Assembly (NCBI GenBank): GCA_032871835.1
Contig: CM065297.1
Coordinates: 37,945,098-38,009,097 of the forward strand
DNA: 64,000 bases
Reading direction: 5' to 3'
DNA from: Dipteronia dyeriana
Lineage: Eukaryota; Streptophyta; Magnoliopsida; Sapindales; Sapindaceae
Part shown: in pieces, positions 33,100 through 44,115 of the stretch
How the letters are laid out: each line of letters starts with the position of its first letter
Position numbering within the stretch: the stretch's first letter is position 1
Translations under genes and position numbers: made by a program
Notes under the pieces: model-generated
What the model was told of the DNA's origin: nothing
Database searches by the model: none
The model's input: only the letters and a program-made list of their open reading frames with translations

Positions 33100-35537
33100 A
33101 GAATAGGGCTCTTTGCCTTAGCTACGATAATAAGCTCTCCACTCCTTCATCTAAGTCCAAAGAGATTCTAGGGACCAATCAACGTGGTTCTTAATCGACA
33201 GCTCCCAGTTGATTCGGGCTTTTTCAGTTGACTAATTCCTGACCTTAAAAAATTTGCCAGCTAAATTTTCCCTAGCTGAAATTCCTGAAGGAGAAGGGCA
33301 TCATAAGCAGGGGATCTTTTAAAATAATCAACCCCCTGGACTTCGAGTTCCAACCTGGCCTCCTTGGATAGGGACTCGACCGTCAAAGCTTGGCGTTCCA
33401 AGTCCTCGATCTTCTGTTCATATGCCGACTTGGACTACTCTGCTTCCTATTCGGCTTTGAGCATCGATTCCTGGGCAAAAAACAATAAGTTTTGAAGTGA
33501 CACAGCCTTCTCCTCTGCCAAAGAAGCTTTGTCCTCGGCCTCCACATGCTTTTCCAAATAGTGGTCGACAAACACTTGGGCAGAGCCAACCTCCTTTGAT
33601 AAGCCGATTCAACCCGAGCACGGCTATCCTCACTTTCTTTCGACTGTGCTTCAAGACGCGTTATTCGATCGGCTTGATGTTGGTGCATCTGAACCACCTC
33701 AACAAAGGAGTTTAATTAAAAATCTAGACCAAAAAAAAAGTAGGGAATAAAACTTACATAAGACACGCCATTGAAAAAATTCTTAAGACGGCTCGTTAAA
33801 GAAGCTTCCCTAAAATGGCTCCAGTGATCATCCTCGATCAAAGCCCGTCCAGATGACATAGACTCCAGCATATACTGGGGAGAAGGATAGGAAGGACCTC
33901 CCGAATATTCAGCCCTTACATCTTCAACCTCGGGAGGGAAGGAGCCCCTTTTCGGGTAAGAAGTCTCCTCACCCGCTGATGCTTCAACATGAACGTTCGG
34001 GGGAATCACGGCCTCGGTATCTTCATCACTTGAGTCAATGAATGAAACCACTCGAGGAACCTTTTAAGGATGAGCGGGAGAATTGACAGCTTTCCGTTTC
34101 TCAGCCCGAGAATGGTGGAAGCCAAGATCAATGAAAGATCTTCCTGTTCATCATCCAGGCAGGACTCAAAAAGTTCAGAATCTATATTTACTTAACCTTC
34201 AGAGGTTTTATCTCCGGCACTCAACCGCTAGGTAGGAACCTCAACCAGGGAGCTCGACTCACCGGGCCCCTCACCATGACCATCACTTTACCTCACCTCA
34301 TCTTCAGGTAATTTTTGAGTGTGATAAGTTGAACCGCTCGGACCACTAGATTCCCCTATGATCGACTGGATGACTTCCTCAGGGACATACTTAGGGATCC
34401 CGGCTTTTGCCTCTTCAGTTTCATCATTCGACTCAGGATGGGCGATACCTTCCTTGCTTTGACGAGAAGCTTCTTTTTGGCTTGCCTGAAGGATTGATTT
34501 CACTTGGCAAGCCTGGACGTCGCCGACGATGTCCGAGTCATACACTTAAAATGATAAAGAGAATCAAGTCAGAATATAGAAAGCAGAATAAATAAAATAA
34601 TAAGGAAAAAAATTGGGTGGGAGAACCACTTACGTCGTCTGCGATAGCCTGAAATCTTGTTGAAGAAGCCAAGCTCTATCATATTCTTCTCACTGAAAAG
34701 ATAAGACCTGCTCATTTTTTCCAAAGTACGCTCTACAACCCGAGCAAGTCTGGTTAGTTCAGTATCAAAGAATTCAAGTTTTTTCTTGTTTCATATATCA
34801 GGGGAATAGAAAAAATGGGAAACTTTTAGCACCGTCCGAGTCTCCCCAACCGAAAGAGTAACTTAAAGTCCAAGGTTCCCTCCGATGAAAAGCAAACTGT
34901 TCTTCCAGTACTTGTTAGACGAAGGGAATCCCCATACAAAGCCCCTCTTTTAGGCATCATCTGAGGTATCAACTCCCCAAATCACTTTTGTCCCCTCGGG
35001 GACACAACAATCTGGAGGGTTAGATATGAGAAAATAAGTCCCTGTCCGACCAGAATGCCTTAGTGTGTAGAAGTGCCTGGTTTCACTCGGGGAAGGCAGC
35101 GACAGGTTCATTTGGCTCCATATGCACCACATGCACATCAAGATCTTGTAGCTGTTCGAAGGCAGTTGGGCTGGAGCGATCCCTGCTTCAGCCTGAAGCC
35201 AGGCAATAAACGGCTGAAGAGGAACAGTAACGCCAAAACAAAGCATAGACCCATAAATTACCACTATGCTCGGGGGAGGGTTCCACGCGGCTCTATCATC
35301 AGCAGGAGAAAGTATGATTGAGTCATTCAAGTCGAATCGAGCACGATATTTCCCGATCTCATCTTCCCCAACCACATTTGGCTCTGTGTCATACCCACTC
35401 GGGCGATCGGCAGAAAAAGAGAGACAAGATTTTCTGAACTTCTCTTCAACGTCCTTCTTATCAATAATCTGTTCCCTAATCCGGACACTGCCCGAGTTAT
35501 GCTTATGAACTTTACTTTTACTTTGATGTTTCCCCAT
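33100..35537 (-). pseudogene. Tat C antisense ORF region (putative 'Transposase_28'-like protein)
   Basis: Minus strand, opposite to Tat C pol. From ATG at 35537, 195 codons are open to 34950: a basic start (MGKHQSKSKVHKHNSGSVRI), then VPLQPFIAWLQAEAGIAPAQ and LPSNSYKILMCMWCIW, strongly reminiscent of the plant 'putative gypsy-type transposon' domain. Open pieces continue at 34545-34288 (acidic, Ser/Glu-rich), 34051-33716 (acidic, Pro-rich) and 33697-33383 (Gln/Arg/Glu-rich, likely coiled coil: HQHQADRITRLEAQSKESED). The order globular domain, acidic linker, coiled coil matches the Tat A relic. Whether introns or frameshifts separate the pieces cannot be decided. Function unknown. Confidence 0.68.
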
Positions 35538-36499
35538 CCTTGATCGAAGAGGTACCCTGTGATCAAAAACGACAGATTCAGAACTAGATGATTCAGAACT
35601 AGATTCAGAACTAAAACGGGGGGATTTCCAGAAATGTCAACATCTAAAAAATAAGGTTCAACAGGGGGGATTTCCCCCTATAATCTACGAGCGTAAGAAA
35701 CCAGTTTAAAATCTCCACGATCAAGCGCTTCGAGAGCTATAGTAAAGAGTCGACGATGGGAAGTTGGATTCATTAAAACTAACTTTGAGTAAAGAAACCT
35801 GATGTAAAAACTTCAATGGAGAATAGAGATTTTCTGCGTAAAGAAATCTGGGTTGGAAAGTTTCTGGTTTGAGTCTCTGAGAATAAACCAGGGCAACTCC
35901 GTTCAGCGGAGCATTTAAAGGGATAATAGCACAAAACCCTAGGATCTCAAAAAGCGGGAAAAATCAAATATAGGTTTGATGATGTAGACGACGCACTAGG
36001 GGACGCGTAGGTCATTTCTCATAAATGGTATCAAGAAATGAAGCGATAGAGGACACGTGTTAATAGAAGAACTGACTAAGACCGTCAGGACTCCAAAACG
36101 TCGCAATCTTGGAGATCTCACGTGAGGAGGTAAATTGAAATGCATGGTCACCATTAAGACACAACATTATGGCAAGACATTTACTCTGGCGTTAATAAGA
36201 CAAAAAAAAATTGAAGTTGATTAAAATACTTTTGCCTGGAACGAAACCCTATTCGTCAAAAATATTTTAAACGGGTTTTATCGTATGTAAATACAAATAT
36301 ATAGATATTTAACACAACAAGGATATAGACTCAATGTGTCATTGAACAAAAAGCACCAAGCAAAAAAATAAAGAAAAACCTAGAAGGTCTAGGTTAATTT
36401 TCGGCCAAAGAAAGAAAGTATTTATTTCTAGGTGGCCGCCGAACACAACAAGAAGAAAAGAAGTTTTCTTCAAGACGCTTCATCCACCTTAGTTCCTTA
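35538..36499. other. Unassigned: upstream of the antisense ORF, possible Tat C LTR
   Basis: No ORF. It includes a short direct repeat of AGATTCAGAACTA near 35575-35610 and AT-rich stretches near 36200-36340. A Tat C 3' LTR is expected here but no second copy is in the window to prove it. Confidence 0.4.
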
Positions 36500-37555
36500 T
36501 ATAGGGAAAAATCAATTCAAAACACAGCGGAAGCGTAAAGTTAGGTTTTTGTATATTTTAAAACAATTCCCTTTAAAAGGAAAAATCCTAACCCTAGATT
36601 AATTGACATATATTTAAAGTATCGTACCTTTTTCTCGTGACGATTGAACTAACGTCGAATTAAATCTGTAAAATCTTCCAATCCAATCACAAACATGAAT
36701 CACCTATGAGTGTGGGCTCTCTTTATTTAAATTCTGTACCTGAGGATGGAAACAAACAAAATCTCTTTCTTTAGAAGAAAAACAAAGAACGTTACGTCAC
36801 TTGTGAATTATCAATCTATTTAATTGAAACTCACGTGAACTCGATTCGATATTTTTACACAAAACCCTTTTGATGTAAAGGACACTAGTGCACTATCAAA
36901 AGCAAAAACATTTCCCTTTTCTCTTCTCCGTGGCCGAACTCTATACACATTATCTATGAGTTGGCCGAATTTTGTCTAGAGTAAAAACTAATTTTTTTTC
37001 TCTCAAAATTCAAACATGGCCGAATTTTCTCTCATAAAAACCTTAGCCTTGGATGAATTTTATATGGAGATATATATAGGTTCTCAAATCCGTTCCTAAA
37101 TAGGATTTATTTGGTGGCAAGAATCCTCTCCCTAGGTGGATTTACTTGGTGACAAAGAATCCCTTTCAAAAAAAGATTACTTTTAAACACCAAGACTTCT
37201 AATCCAATTCAAACAGTGTATATATTCAATAACCAATTATTGAATATAATTAAATTGTGACTATATTAAAACTTCCTAATTTGACTGATTGTCAATTAGA
37301 GTTTTAGTAGAAATCAAATACTTCATAATTTGACTAGATAAATAATTTTTTTTTATTTATCTACTTGTCAAATATAGTATTTGATACTTATCATATTACC
37401 AACAATAATATGACTTTAGGAGACCATCTTCTACTAGACAAAATATTTTGACTTTTAATTTAACAATTAAATAATTAATTAATTTCCATTTAATAAAATA
37501 AAAAATATATATATATAAGGCTATTATATAGTCCCTTGCCACCCAAGCTATATAA
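36500..37555 (-). repeat. Copia-1 LTR fragment, minus strand
   Basis: Reverse complement matches the Copia-1 LTR from the phrase GGGTGGCAAGG to its end. Junction with leader sequence at about 37555 marks the internal deletion. Confidence 0.87.
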
Positions 37556-38103
37556 ATATGCACAGCCCATGCCACAACAATCGTGGCTCATGCTCATTCG
37601 CACGCACGATTATTGCTATGGCGTGCACAGTTCCAAACTTGTTCCGGTGGCTCCCAATTCTTCAAACCTTTAAGCCTTCGATACTTGAATGTATTACAGA
37701 ATAATTTTAAATAATAAAATACTGTAGTTTTTTTAAATTAAAACTACAGCAGCATTTTTAATACAATAACAAAATAAAATAAAAAAACTTAGCAACTACC
37801 AAGAAGGAAATTATGGCAATGATAGGCCACTTTTCTTGCTACAATCTTAAAACAAAAATACATTGAAATTCTATGACCAAAATTGAGCAATAACAATCCG
37901 TATATTAAAACTCACACACACATATATATATATATTCATATATATATATATATATGTATATATCCATACATCCAATGTAAATATATATGTGAATACCTAG
38001 AGTGTCATCTCTTTCTAAAACATGCATATTAACAATAAAAAGAAAAATATTCATGTATATATACATAAGTTAATCAAGGGTACAACCAGGCTTTGATACC
38101 AAG
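37556..38103 (-). other. Copia-1 leader and primer site, minus strand
   Basis: Reverse complement of the 1561-2110 type sequence: primer site TTGGTATCAAAGCC, the tract GTTGTACCCTTGATTAA, an AT microsatellite region, and the start of the GC-rich island (GCCATAGCAATAATCG). Confidence 0.85.
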
Positions 38104-38366
38104 TGTAGGAAAAAATCGGTTTAAAAATGTGGCGGAAGTGTAAAATTAGGGTTTGATATATTTAAAAAATTTCCCTTTAATAGAAAGAATCTTAACCCTT
38201 GATTAATTGGCGTATATTAAAAGTATCGTACCTTTTTTTTCGTGATGATTGAATTAGCACCGAATTGAAACCGTAAGATCTTCTAATCCAATCACGAACG
38301 TGAATTACCTAGAAGTGTGGGCTCTCTTTCTTTTAATTGTATACTTGAGGATGGAAACAAACAAAA
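38104..38366 (-). repeat. Copia-1 LTR end, minus strand
   Basis: TGTAGGAAAAAATCGG at the left edge is the reversed LTR terminus. At 38366/38367 the sequence switches to plus-strand Copia-1 LTR. Confidence 0.88.
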
Positions 38367-39110
38367 TATGCAAGAGTAAAACAGGATTCTTTGTCAACCA
38401 GTAAATCCACCTGGAGATAGGATTCTTGCCCACCAAGTAAATCCTCCCTAGGAGAGGATTGGAAAAACCTATATATACATCTAGGTGAATTCGACCAAGG
38501 CAAGGTTTTATAAAAGAAGAAAATTTGACCAAGGCTAGGGTTTATACAAGAGTAAAATTCAGTCACGAGAGAATTTTGAGAGAGAAATTTTTAGTTTTTT
38601 TCTCTAGACAAAATTCATCCAACTTTAAAGATTGGTATGTGAATATTCGGCAAAGAAGAAAAGGAAGAAAGAACGTTATGTTTTCGATAGTGCACTAGTA
38701 GCCTTTACATCAAAAGGTTTTATGTACAATACCGAATCAAGGTTCACACGAGTTTCAATCAAATTGGTTGATAATTCACAAGTGACCTAACGTTCTTTGT
38801 TTTTCTCCTTCGAGGATTATTGTGCCAAACAAAAGAAAGAGATTTTGTTTGTTTCTGCTTACAGGTATATGATTTAAAGAAAGGGAGCCCACACTCCTAG
38901 GTGATACATATTTGTGATTGGGTTGGAAGATCTTGCAGATTCAATTCGACACTAGTTCAATCATCACGAGATAGAAGGTTCGATACTTTTAATATATGTC
39001 AACTAATATAGGGTTAAGGCTTTTTCTTTTAAAGGGAAAAGTTTTAAAATATACCAAACCCTAATTTTATGCTTCTGTCGCTTTTTGAATTGATTCGATT
39101 TTTCCCTACA
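38367..39110 (+). repeat. Copia-1 LTR, 3' part, plus strand
   Basis: From the GGATTCTT block through AGTGCACTAGTAGCC to the terminus CCCTACA. It lacks the first ~1.7 kb. Its last ~260 bases form an inverted repeat with 38104-38366. Confidence 0.9.
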
Positions 39111-39286
39111 CTTTGTTGTTTAAAAAATGGAGGTTATTGAAGACTCATGAAGACGTGAAGACATTTTAGTTAAGGGATCTCTTTGTAATGTGAGGAAGTG
39201 AGAATGCAGTCAACCTTGAATCTATTTTGAGTGATAATTGTATGTTTAGGTTGAGGTTTTTTCATGGAATAGCCAAAGGGGGAGAA
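39111..39286 (+). repeat. 3' end of a SIRE-like internal region with polypurine tract
   Basis: Matches 45298-45473 (GAGGTTATTGAAGACTCATG, AATAGCCAAAGGG) and ends in the polypurine tract CAAAGGGGGAGAA right before an LTR. It therefore belongs to an upstream SIRE-like copy, cut by the Copia-1 LTR. Confidence 0.85.
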
Positions 39287-39812
39287 TGTTATTTTTTAAA
39301 TTTGTGTTGGCTTGATTCCATAATAAACCTGTTTTTATTTGTATTGCTTAGTTGTCTAGGTGGTTAATTCGTGATTAAATTGGACTTCAATAAAGAAAAG
39401 AAACTACTCAGGCAAAGTTGGTATTGGAGAGCATTTCATGGGTAGAGTAGGAGTGATACCTTGGAGAGCATTTCAATTGTTGATTGCTTGAGTGTGTAAC
39501 TCTTATTCAACATAGTGGATTATAGTTTACCGGTGGTTGTGGTATCAACCCATGGATTTTTCCACTTTTGAGTTTTACCAAGTAAATATCTTGTATTGTT
39601 TTTTAGCATTTTAATTCCTTTGCTTTGTTGATTTGTATTGCTTTAACATTTGCTATATTGTCATTCATATCATATTGTTGAAGTGATCATATTGAAAATT
39701 GTTCTAAGTGTGGATTAAAATCTCTTGTGTTTTAAAGACGTTTAAAATCTGACACTATATCTATTCACCCCCCTCTAGGTATATTTACATTGTAAAGACT
39801 AGGGAATTTTCA
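39287..39812 (+). repeat. SIRE-like 5' LTR with ~1.6 kb internal deletion
   Basis: Starts TGTTATTTTTTAAATTTGTG, ends GGGAATTTTCA. Both ends align with 45474-47576, but the middle is missing. At the junction the phrase TTGGAGAGCATTTCA occurs twice, 36 bases apart. Confidence 0.9.
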
Positions 39813-39813
39813 A

Positions 39814-39829
39814 TTGGTATCAGAGTGGG
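39814..39829 (+). other. Primer binding site of the SIRE-like element
   Basis: TTGGTATCAGAGTGGG after the LTR end: the Met-tRNA type site with the last bases changed. Confidence 0.85.
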
Positions 39830-39929
39830 TGTCTACAGTCACTTAGATAGATGTTCTTTGTCATGTTTGTTTTTTTTTTGTGGTTAATCATGATTAAGGA
39901 AGTGTTTTATTTTGTGGCTTTTTTGGTGG

Positions 39930-40830
39930 AAGGTGAGTCTATAGACTTGGAAGATCAAAAGATCAAGGATCTTATTTAAGAAAATGAAAAGGATATTATT
40001 CAAGAAAATGAAACAATCTCCAAGGATAATAGGTCTCTTAATAAGAAGCTAGAAAATCATGAACTTTTCTTAAAAGAGGTTAGTGATCTTAAATATAAAT
40101 TTTTTAATCTTAAGAGAAACTTGAATGATAGTAATGATAGATTAAAAATTTTGAAACAACAGATTGAGCAAAGAGATGATTCTTTTGATTGTGCTAAGAG
40201 ACTTGAAAATGAACTTAAAGTTAACATTAGCAAACATGAAAGTCAAGAGAAAATCCTTAGTGACAAGCTTGATGAATTAAGTAAGATGATGAGTAAGATG
40301 TCATCTAATGCTAATAAAGTAGAAAATCTCATCAAGAGTGGTAAACATCCTAATGCCAAAAGAGGTTTAGGTTATATAAGTGAAAATATTGCATCTTCTT
40401 CCAACAAACCTACTTTTATCAAAGCTAGTGGTGAAGTTTATGTAGGCACACTCTCTAACAGTAAAGCCATGAATGCTACCTTTCTCAACATCAACAATGA
40501 AGGGGAACGAAAAGACTTAACAAGACCAAAGACAATATGAATCTTCATCAAATGCAAAAGGCAAGGCATCAAGTGTTGCACATCAAAGAGGTAAAAGTTT
40601 GAGAGAACAAAATGGGATGAAAGCGCAAGCCAAAGGTAAATCTCTTAAATTCATACCTATTTGTCATTATTGCAACATGATTGGGAATATAATACCTAGA
40701 TGTTTTGCTTTTACTCGTAATTGTAAACTTGAAAATGAGTTGCATGATAAGTCTTTGTTGAAAGGTCTCAAGCGATCATCAATGTATGGAGTTAGACATA
40801 GACCTAAAACGATCATCGAAAAGCGTATTT
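39930..40830 (+). pseudogene. gag: SIRE-like gag, C-terminal coiled-coil and zinc-knuckle part
   Basis: Reading starts EGESIDLEDQKIKDLI near 39935 and continues after one stop as a long Lys/Glu/Leu coiled coil (KLENHELFLKEVSDLKYKF and, in 40121-40540, RLENELKVNISKHESQEKIL). The family signature KSGKHPNAKRGLGY is near 40338. The zinc knuckle near 40654 reads CHYCNMIGNIIPRCF, with the His replaced. The N-terminal capsid half of Gag is absent between the primer site and this block. A frameshift lies at about 40540. Confidence 0.8.
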
Positions 40831-41230
40831 AGAATAAAATTGTTGACAATATGGTTGTGAAACCTTGTGTTGCATCTCATTTTACTATGCATAAGAAAGT
40901 TGATAGTGCTTTGTTTGATTTATTTGAAAATGTGACTAATGGAGTCAAAGTGCATAACAACAAGTCAAAGAATGTTAATAAAAGTAAGAATGACAAACTT
41001 TGTAAGAAAGTATGGGTTAGAAAAGACACTTCACAATGTCTTGTAGCACAATATGCTCTTAGATCTAACTCATCCTATTATTGGTACCTAGATAGTGGTT
41101 GCTCTAAGAATACGAATCGTAACAAGGAAACCTTTAAGAATCTTGCTATGAAAGATGGTGGACGGGTTACAATTGGTGATGGCACTAAAAAAGAAAGTTT
41201 TAGGCAAATGAACTATTTGTATTCCCGGGT
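40831..41230 (+). pseudogene. pol: SIRE-like protease remnant
   Basis: Open 40851-41237. WYLDSGCSKN near 41082 is the copia protease active site (D-S-G), followed by FKNLAMKDGGRVTIGDGTKK. The frame breaks shortly after. Confidence 0.85.
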
Positions 41231-42420
41231 TGCTTAAACTTAAAGTTACTTTGTATGTTGATGGTCTCCAAGCTAATCTAATAAGCATTACACATTTGTG
41301 TTAGATTTTTCATGAGGTTAGCTTTAACAAGGATGTATGTACTATAATTTATAAAAAGGGCAAAGTTGTTTTGAAAGTTAAAAGATCTCTAGATAATTGT
41401 TATTGTCTTGAAGTAGACCCTCTAACTTGTAATATGGCTAAAGATTGCAATAGCCTTGAGTTATGGCATGAAAGATTAGGCCACATGAACTTTAAAGATT
41501 TAAATAAGCTTAAAAATTGTTAGAGGTCTAACTAGTCTTGGTAAGAAACTTGATGTAGTTTTTGAACCATTTCAACTTGGTAAAAAAACATAGGTGTCTC
41601 ATAAATAGAACACCAACATTGCTAACATGAAGCCTATAAAACTTGTGCACATGAACCTAATGGGACCAATCCAAACCGAAAGAATAAATGGTAATAGATA
41701 CATTTTTGTGTGTGTTGAAGGTTTTTTTGTGTTTGCTTGGATTTATTTTCTAAGAGACAAGACTGAAACTTTTGGTTACTTAAAGAAATTTGGTAATCAA
41801 GTTCAAAATGAAAAAGGTCTTGAAATTACGAAAATATATCGCATTAGGAGTGATCATGGGAGCGAGTTTGAAAATATCAAATTTAGTGAGTTTTGAGATA
41901 ACTTAAGGATTTCTCATGAGTTCTTGGCTTCTAGAACTTCTCAATAAAATGGTGTTGTGGAGAGGATGATTCATGTTTTGCAAGAGATGGATAGAGTCAT
42001 GCATAATAGCAAGAACGTCTTTGGGAATCTTTGGGTCGAAGCGATCAATAACACTTGCTATGTTTCTAATTGAGTCTTTAGAACATACCTCCTATGAGAT
42101 TAGGAAGGGCAAGAAACCCAATGTGAGTTACTTTGACACTTTTGGAAGTAAGTGTTATATTTTGAATGATAGAGCTCACTTAGGGAAGTTTGATGCTAAA
42201 AGGAATATTGGCCACTATCTTGGGCATGCTAATAATAGTCATGATGTTGGCATGCTTGATTTGTGTGATGATCATAGTGTTATTGAACCTAAAGAACATC
42301 TTTTAAATGGCACTAAAGCACCTAATGATGTGACTAGTTGTGATGCTAGTAATGATTCACCTAGTAAGTCTAGTCATGATAATGAAAATGATAGTTGTGT
42401 TGAAGATGGAAGTTAAGGGG
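41231..42420 (+). pseudogene. pol: SIRE-like integrase remnant
   Basis: Pre-integrase zinc region LELWHERLGHMNFKDLNKL near 41455. Core: KLVHMNLMGPIQTERINGNR near 41640 (the first catalytic Asp is Asn here), IRSDHGSEFENIKFSEF near 41845 (second Asp present), then a stop, and NGVVERM near 41950 (Glu present). 41973-42416 holds the region after the core, with a frame change near 42000 and a Ser/Asn/Asp-rich tail before RT. Confidence 0.85.
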
Positions 42421-43480
42421 TAGAAAGTGTTTTGAATGATAATCAACAAAATGTTCATAATATTGAGAATTCTCCCTCGATACTTAGAGACATGCACTAT
42501 CGAAGTCATCATAGGAGATTTGAATGAAGAGGTTAGAACTAGAAGACAACTAGCTAACCAAATTTCTTTAGCTTGCTACACATCTCAAATTGAACCCGAA
42601 AACATTAATGAGGCTATAAATGATGAGTTTTGGGTTGGGGCTATACAAGAAGAACTTAATCAATTTGAGAGGAATGAAGTATGGTCATTGGTTCCTGGAC
42701 CCAAATATATAACTTGGAATTAAATGGATTTTTAGAAACAAAATGGATGAGAGTAGAAAAATTGTAAGGAATAAAGCTAAGTTGGTTGCTCAAGGGTATA
42801 CACAACTCGAAGTTGTAGACTTTGATGAAACTTTTGCACCGGTTGCCCATCTTGAGTCTATTAGACTTATATTTTCTATTGCTTGTCTTAAGAAATTTAC
42901 TTTGTTTCAAATGGATGAAAAAAGTGCATTCTTCAATGGATATCGTTAAGAAGAAGTGTATGTTGAACAACCTAAGGGTTTTGTAGACCCACACTCTCCT
43001 AATTATATGTAAAAATTGAAAAAAAGGCTTTTTATGGTCTTTAACAAGCTCATAGAGCATGGTATGATATATTGACTCAATATCTTGTTGAAAACAATTA
43101 TATAGAAGGTAGCATTGATAGAAATTTATTTGTTAAACGTCATGATAATGATATTTTTATTGCATAAATATATATTGATGACATTGTTTTTGGGTCTACA
43201 TGCAAAACCAAGATTGATGAGCTTGTTAATGTCAAGTCAAAAGAATATGAAATTAGTTTGGTGGGTTAACTTAATTACTTTCTTGGAATGCAAGTCAAAC
43301 AAACTAGTGATGGGATTAAGTTGATGCAATCTAAATATGCTAGAAATCTTGTTAAGAAGTTGGCCTTGAAAGTGGAAAAGATTTTGAAACACCTATGAGT
43401 ACAACTCTAAAACTTGACAAATATGAAAAGGAAAGAATGTTGATCAAAGTCTTTATAGGAGAATGATAGGTAGTATTCTC
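42421..43480 (+). pseudogene. pol: SIRE-like reverse transcriptase remnant
   Basis: RVT_2 blocks: FWVGAIQEELNQFERNEVWS near 42631, then NKAKLVAQGYTQLEVVDFDE near 42770 and FAPVAHLESIRL near 42832, IYIDDIVFGST near 43167 (both Asp kept), GMQVKQTSDGIKLMQSKYA near 43286. Stops at about 42721, 42947, 43009 and 43166 and several frame shifts. Confidence 0.87.
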
Positions 43481-44115
43481 TACCTAACAGCTAGAAGGCC
43501 AGATATTTGTTTTAGTGTAGGTTTGTGTGCTAGGTTTCAAGCCAATCCTAAGGAATCTCACTTGAAAGACGTTAAAAAAATCATTAGGTATATAAAAGGA
43601 ACACTTAATCTTGGCTTATTATACTCTTTTAATACTAATGATAATCTTGTTGGCTATTGTGATACTGATTGGAAGGGAAACATTGATGATCGTAAGAGCA
43701 CATCAGGCAGTTGCTTTTAATTTGGGAATAACTTGGTTGCTTGGCAAAACAAGAAGCAAAATTTTGTCTCTCTTTCTTCTTCCGAAGTCGAGTACAAAGT
43801 GGATGAAAGTGCATGCTCACAATTACTTTGGATGAAGCAAATCCTCAAGGATTATAAGATTGAACAAGTTAAAATGACTCTTCATTGTGAAAATATGAGT
43901 GCCATTAACATCTCCAAAAATCCGGTTTAACACTCACGCCCAAAGCACATATATAGTAGGCATCATTTCATTAGTGAGCTTGTTGAACATTTTATTATTT
44001 TTCTTGAACATATGCTTACTAAAAATCAACTTGTGGATTTGTTTACAGAGCCGTTAGATAAAGAGATATTTAAATCTCTTAGAAGATCCATTGGCATGAT
44101 TTGTGTTGTTTGTTG
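43481..44115 (+). pseudogene. pol: SIRE-like RNase H remnant
   Basis: LYLTARRPDICFSVGLCARF near 43478 links RT to RNase H. VGYCDTDWKGNIDDRKSTSG near 43648 carries the first Asp, SLSSSEVEYKVDESACSQLL near 43770 the Glu, and CENMSAINISKNPV near 43888 has Glu in place of the usual Asp. The end reads RSIGMICV near 44085. Confidence 0.87.

Larger units (their letters stand above)
36500..38366 (-). mobile_element. Copia-1 deletion derivative (LTR - leader - LTR), minus strand
   Basis: On the minus strand: the last 263 bases of a Copia-1 LTR (38366-38104), a Met-tRNA-type primer site (38101-38090), the Copia-1 leader (to about 37556), then directly the last ~1.05 kb of another Copia-1 LTR ending near 36500 (TATAGGGAAAAA, mutated from TGTAGGG). 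All of gag-pol and the front of the second LTR are deleted. Confidence 0.85.

Noticed and set aside
35538..36499. Tat C 3' LTR
   Set aside because: Expected by position, but no paired copy, ends or polypurine tract can be shown.
39814..39829. tRNA gene fragment
   Set aside because: It is a retrotransposon primer site complementary to a tRNA end, not a tRNA gene; the same holds at 1561, 29050 and 38090.
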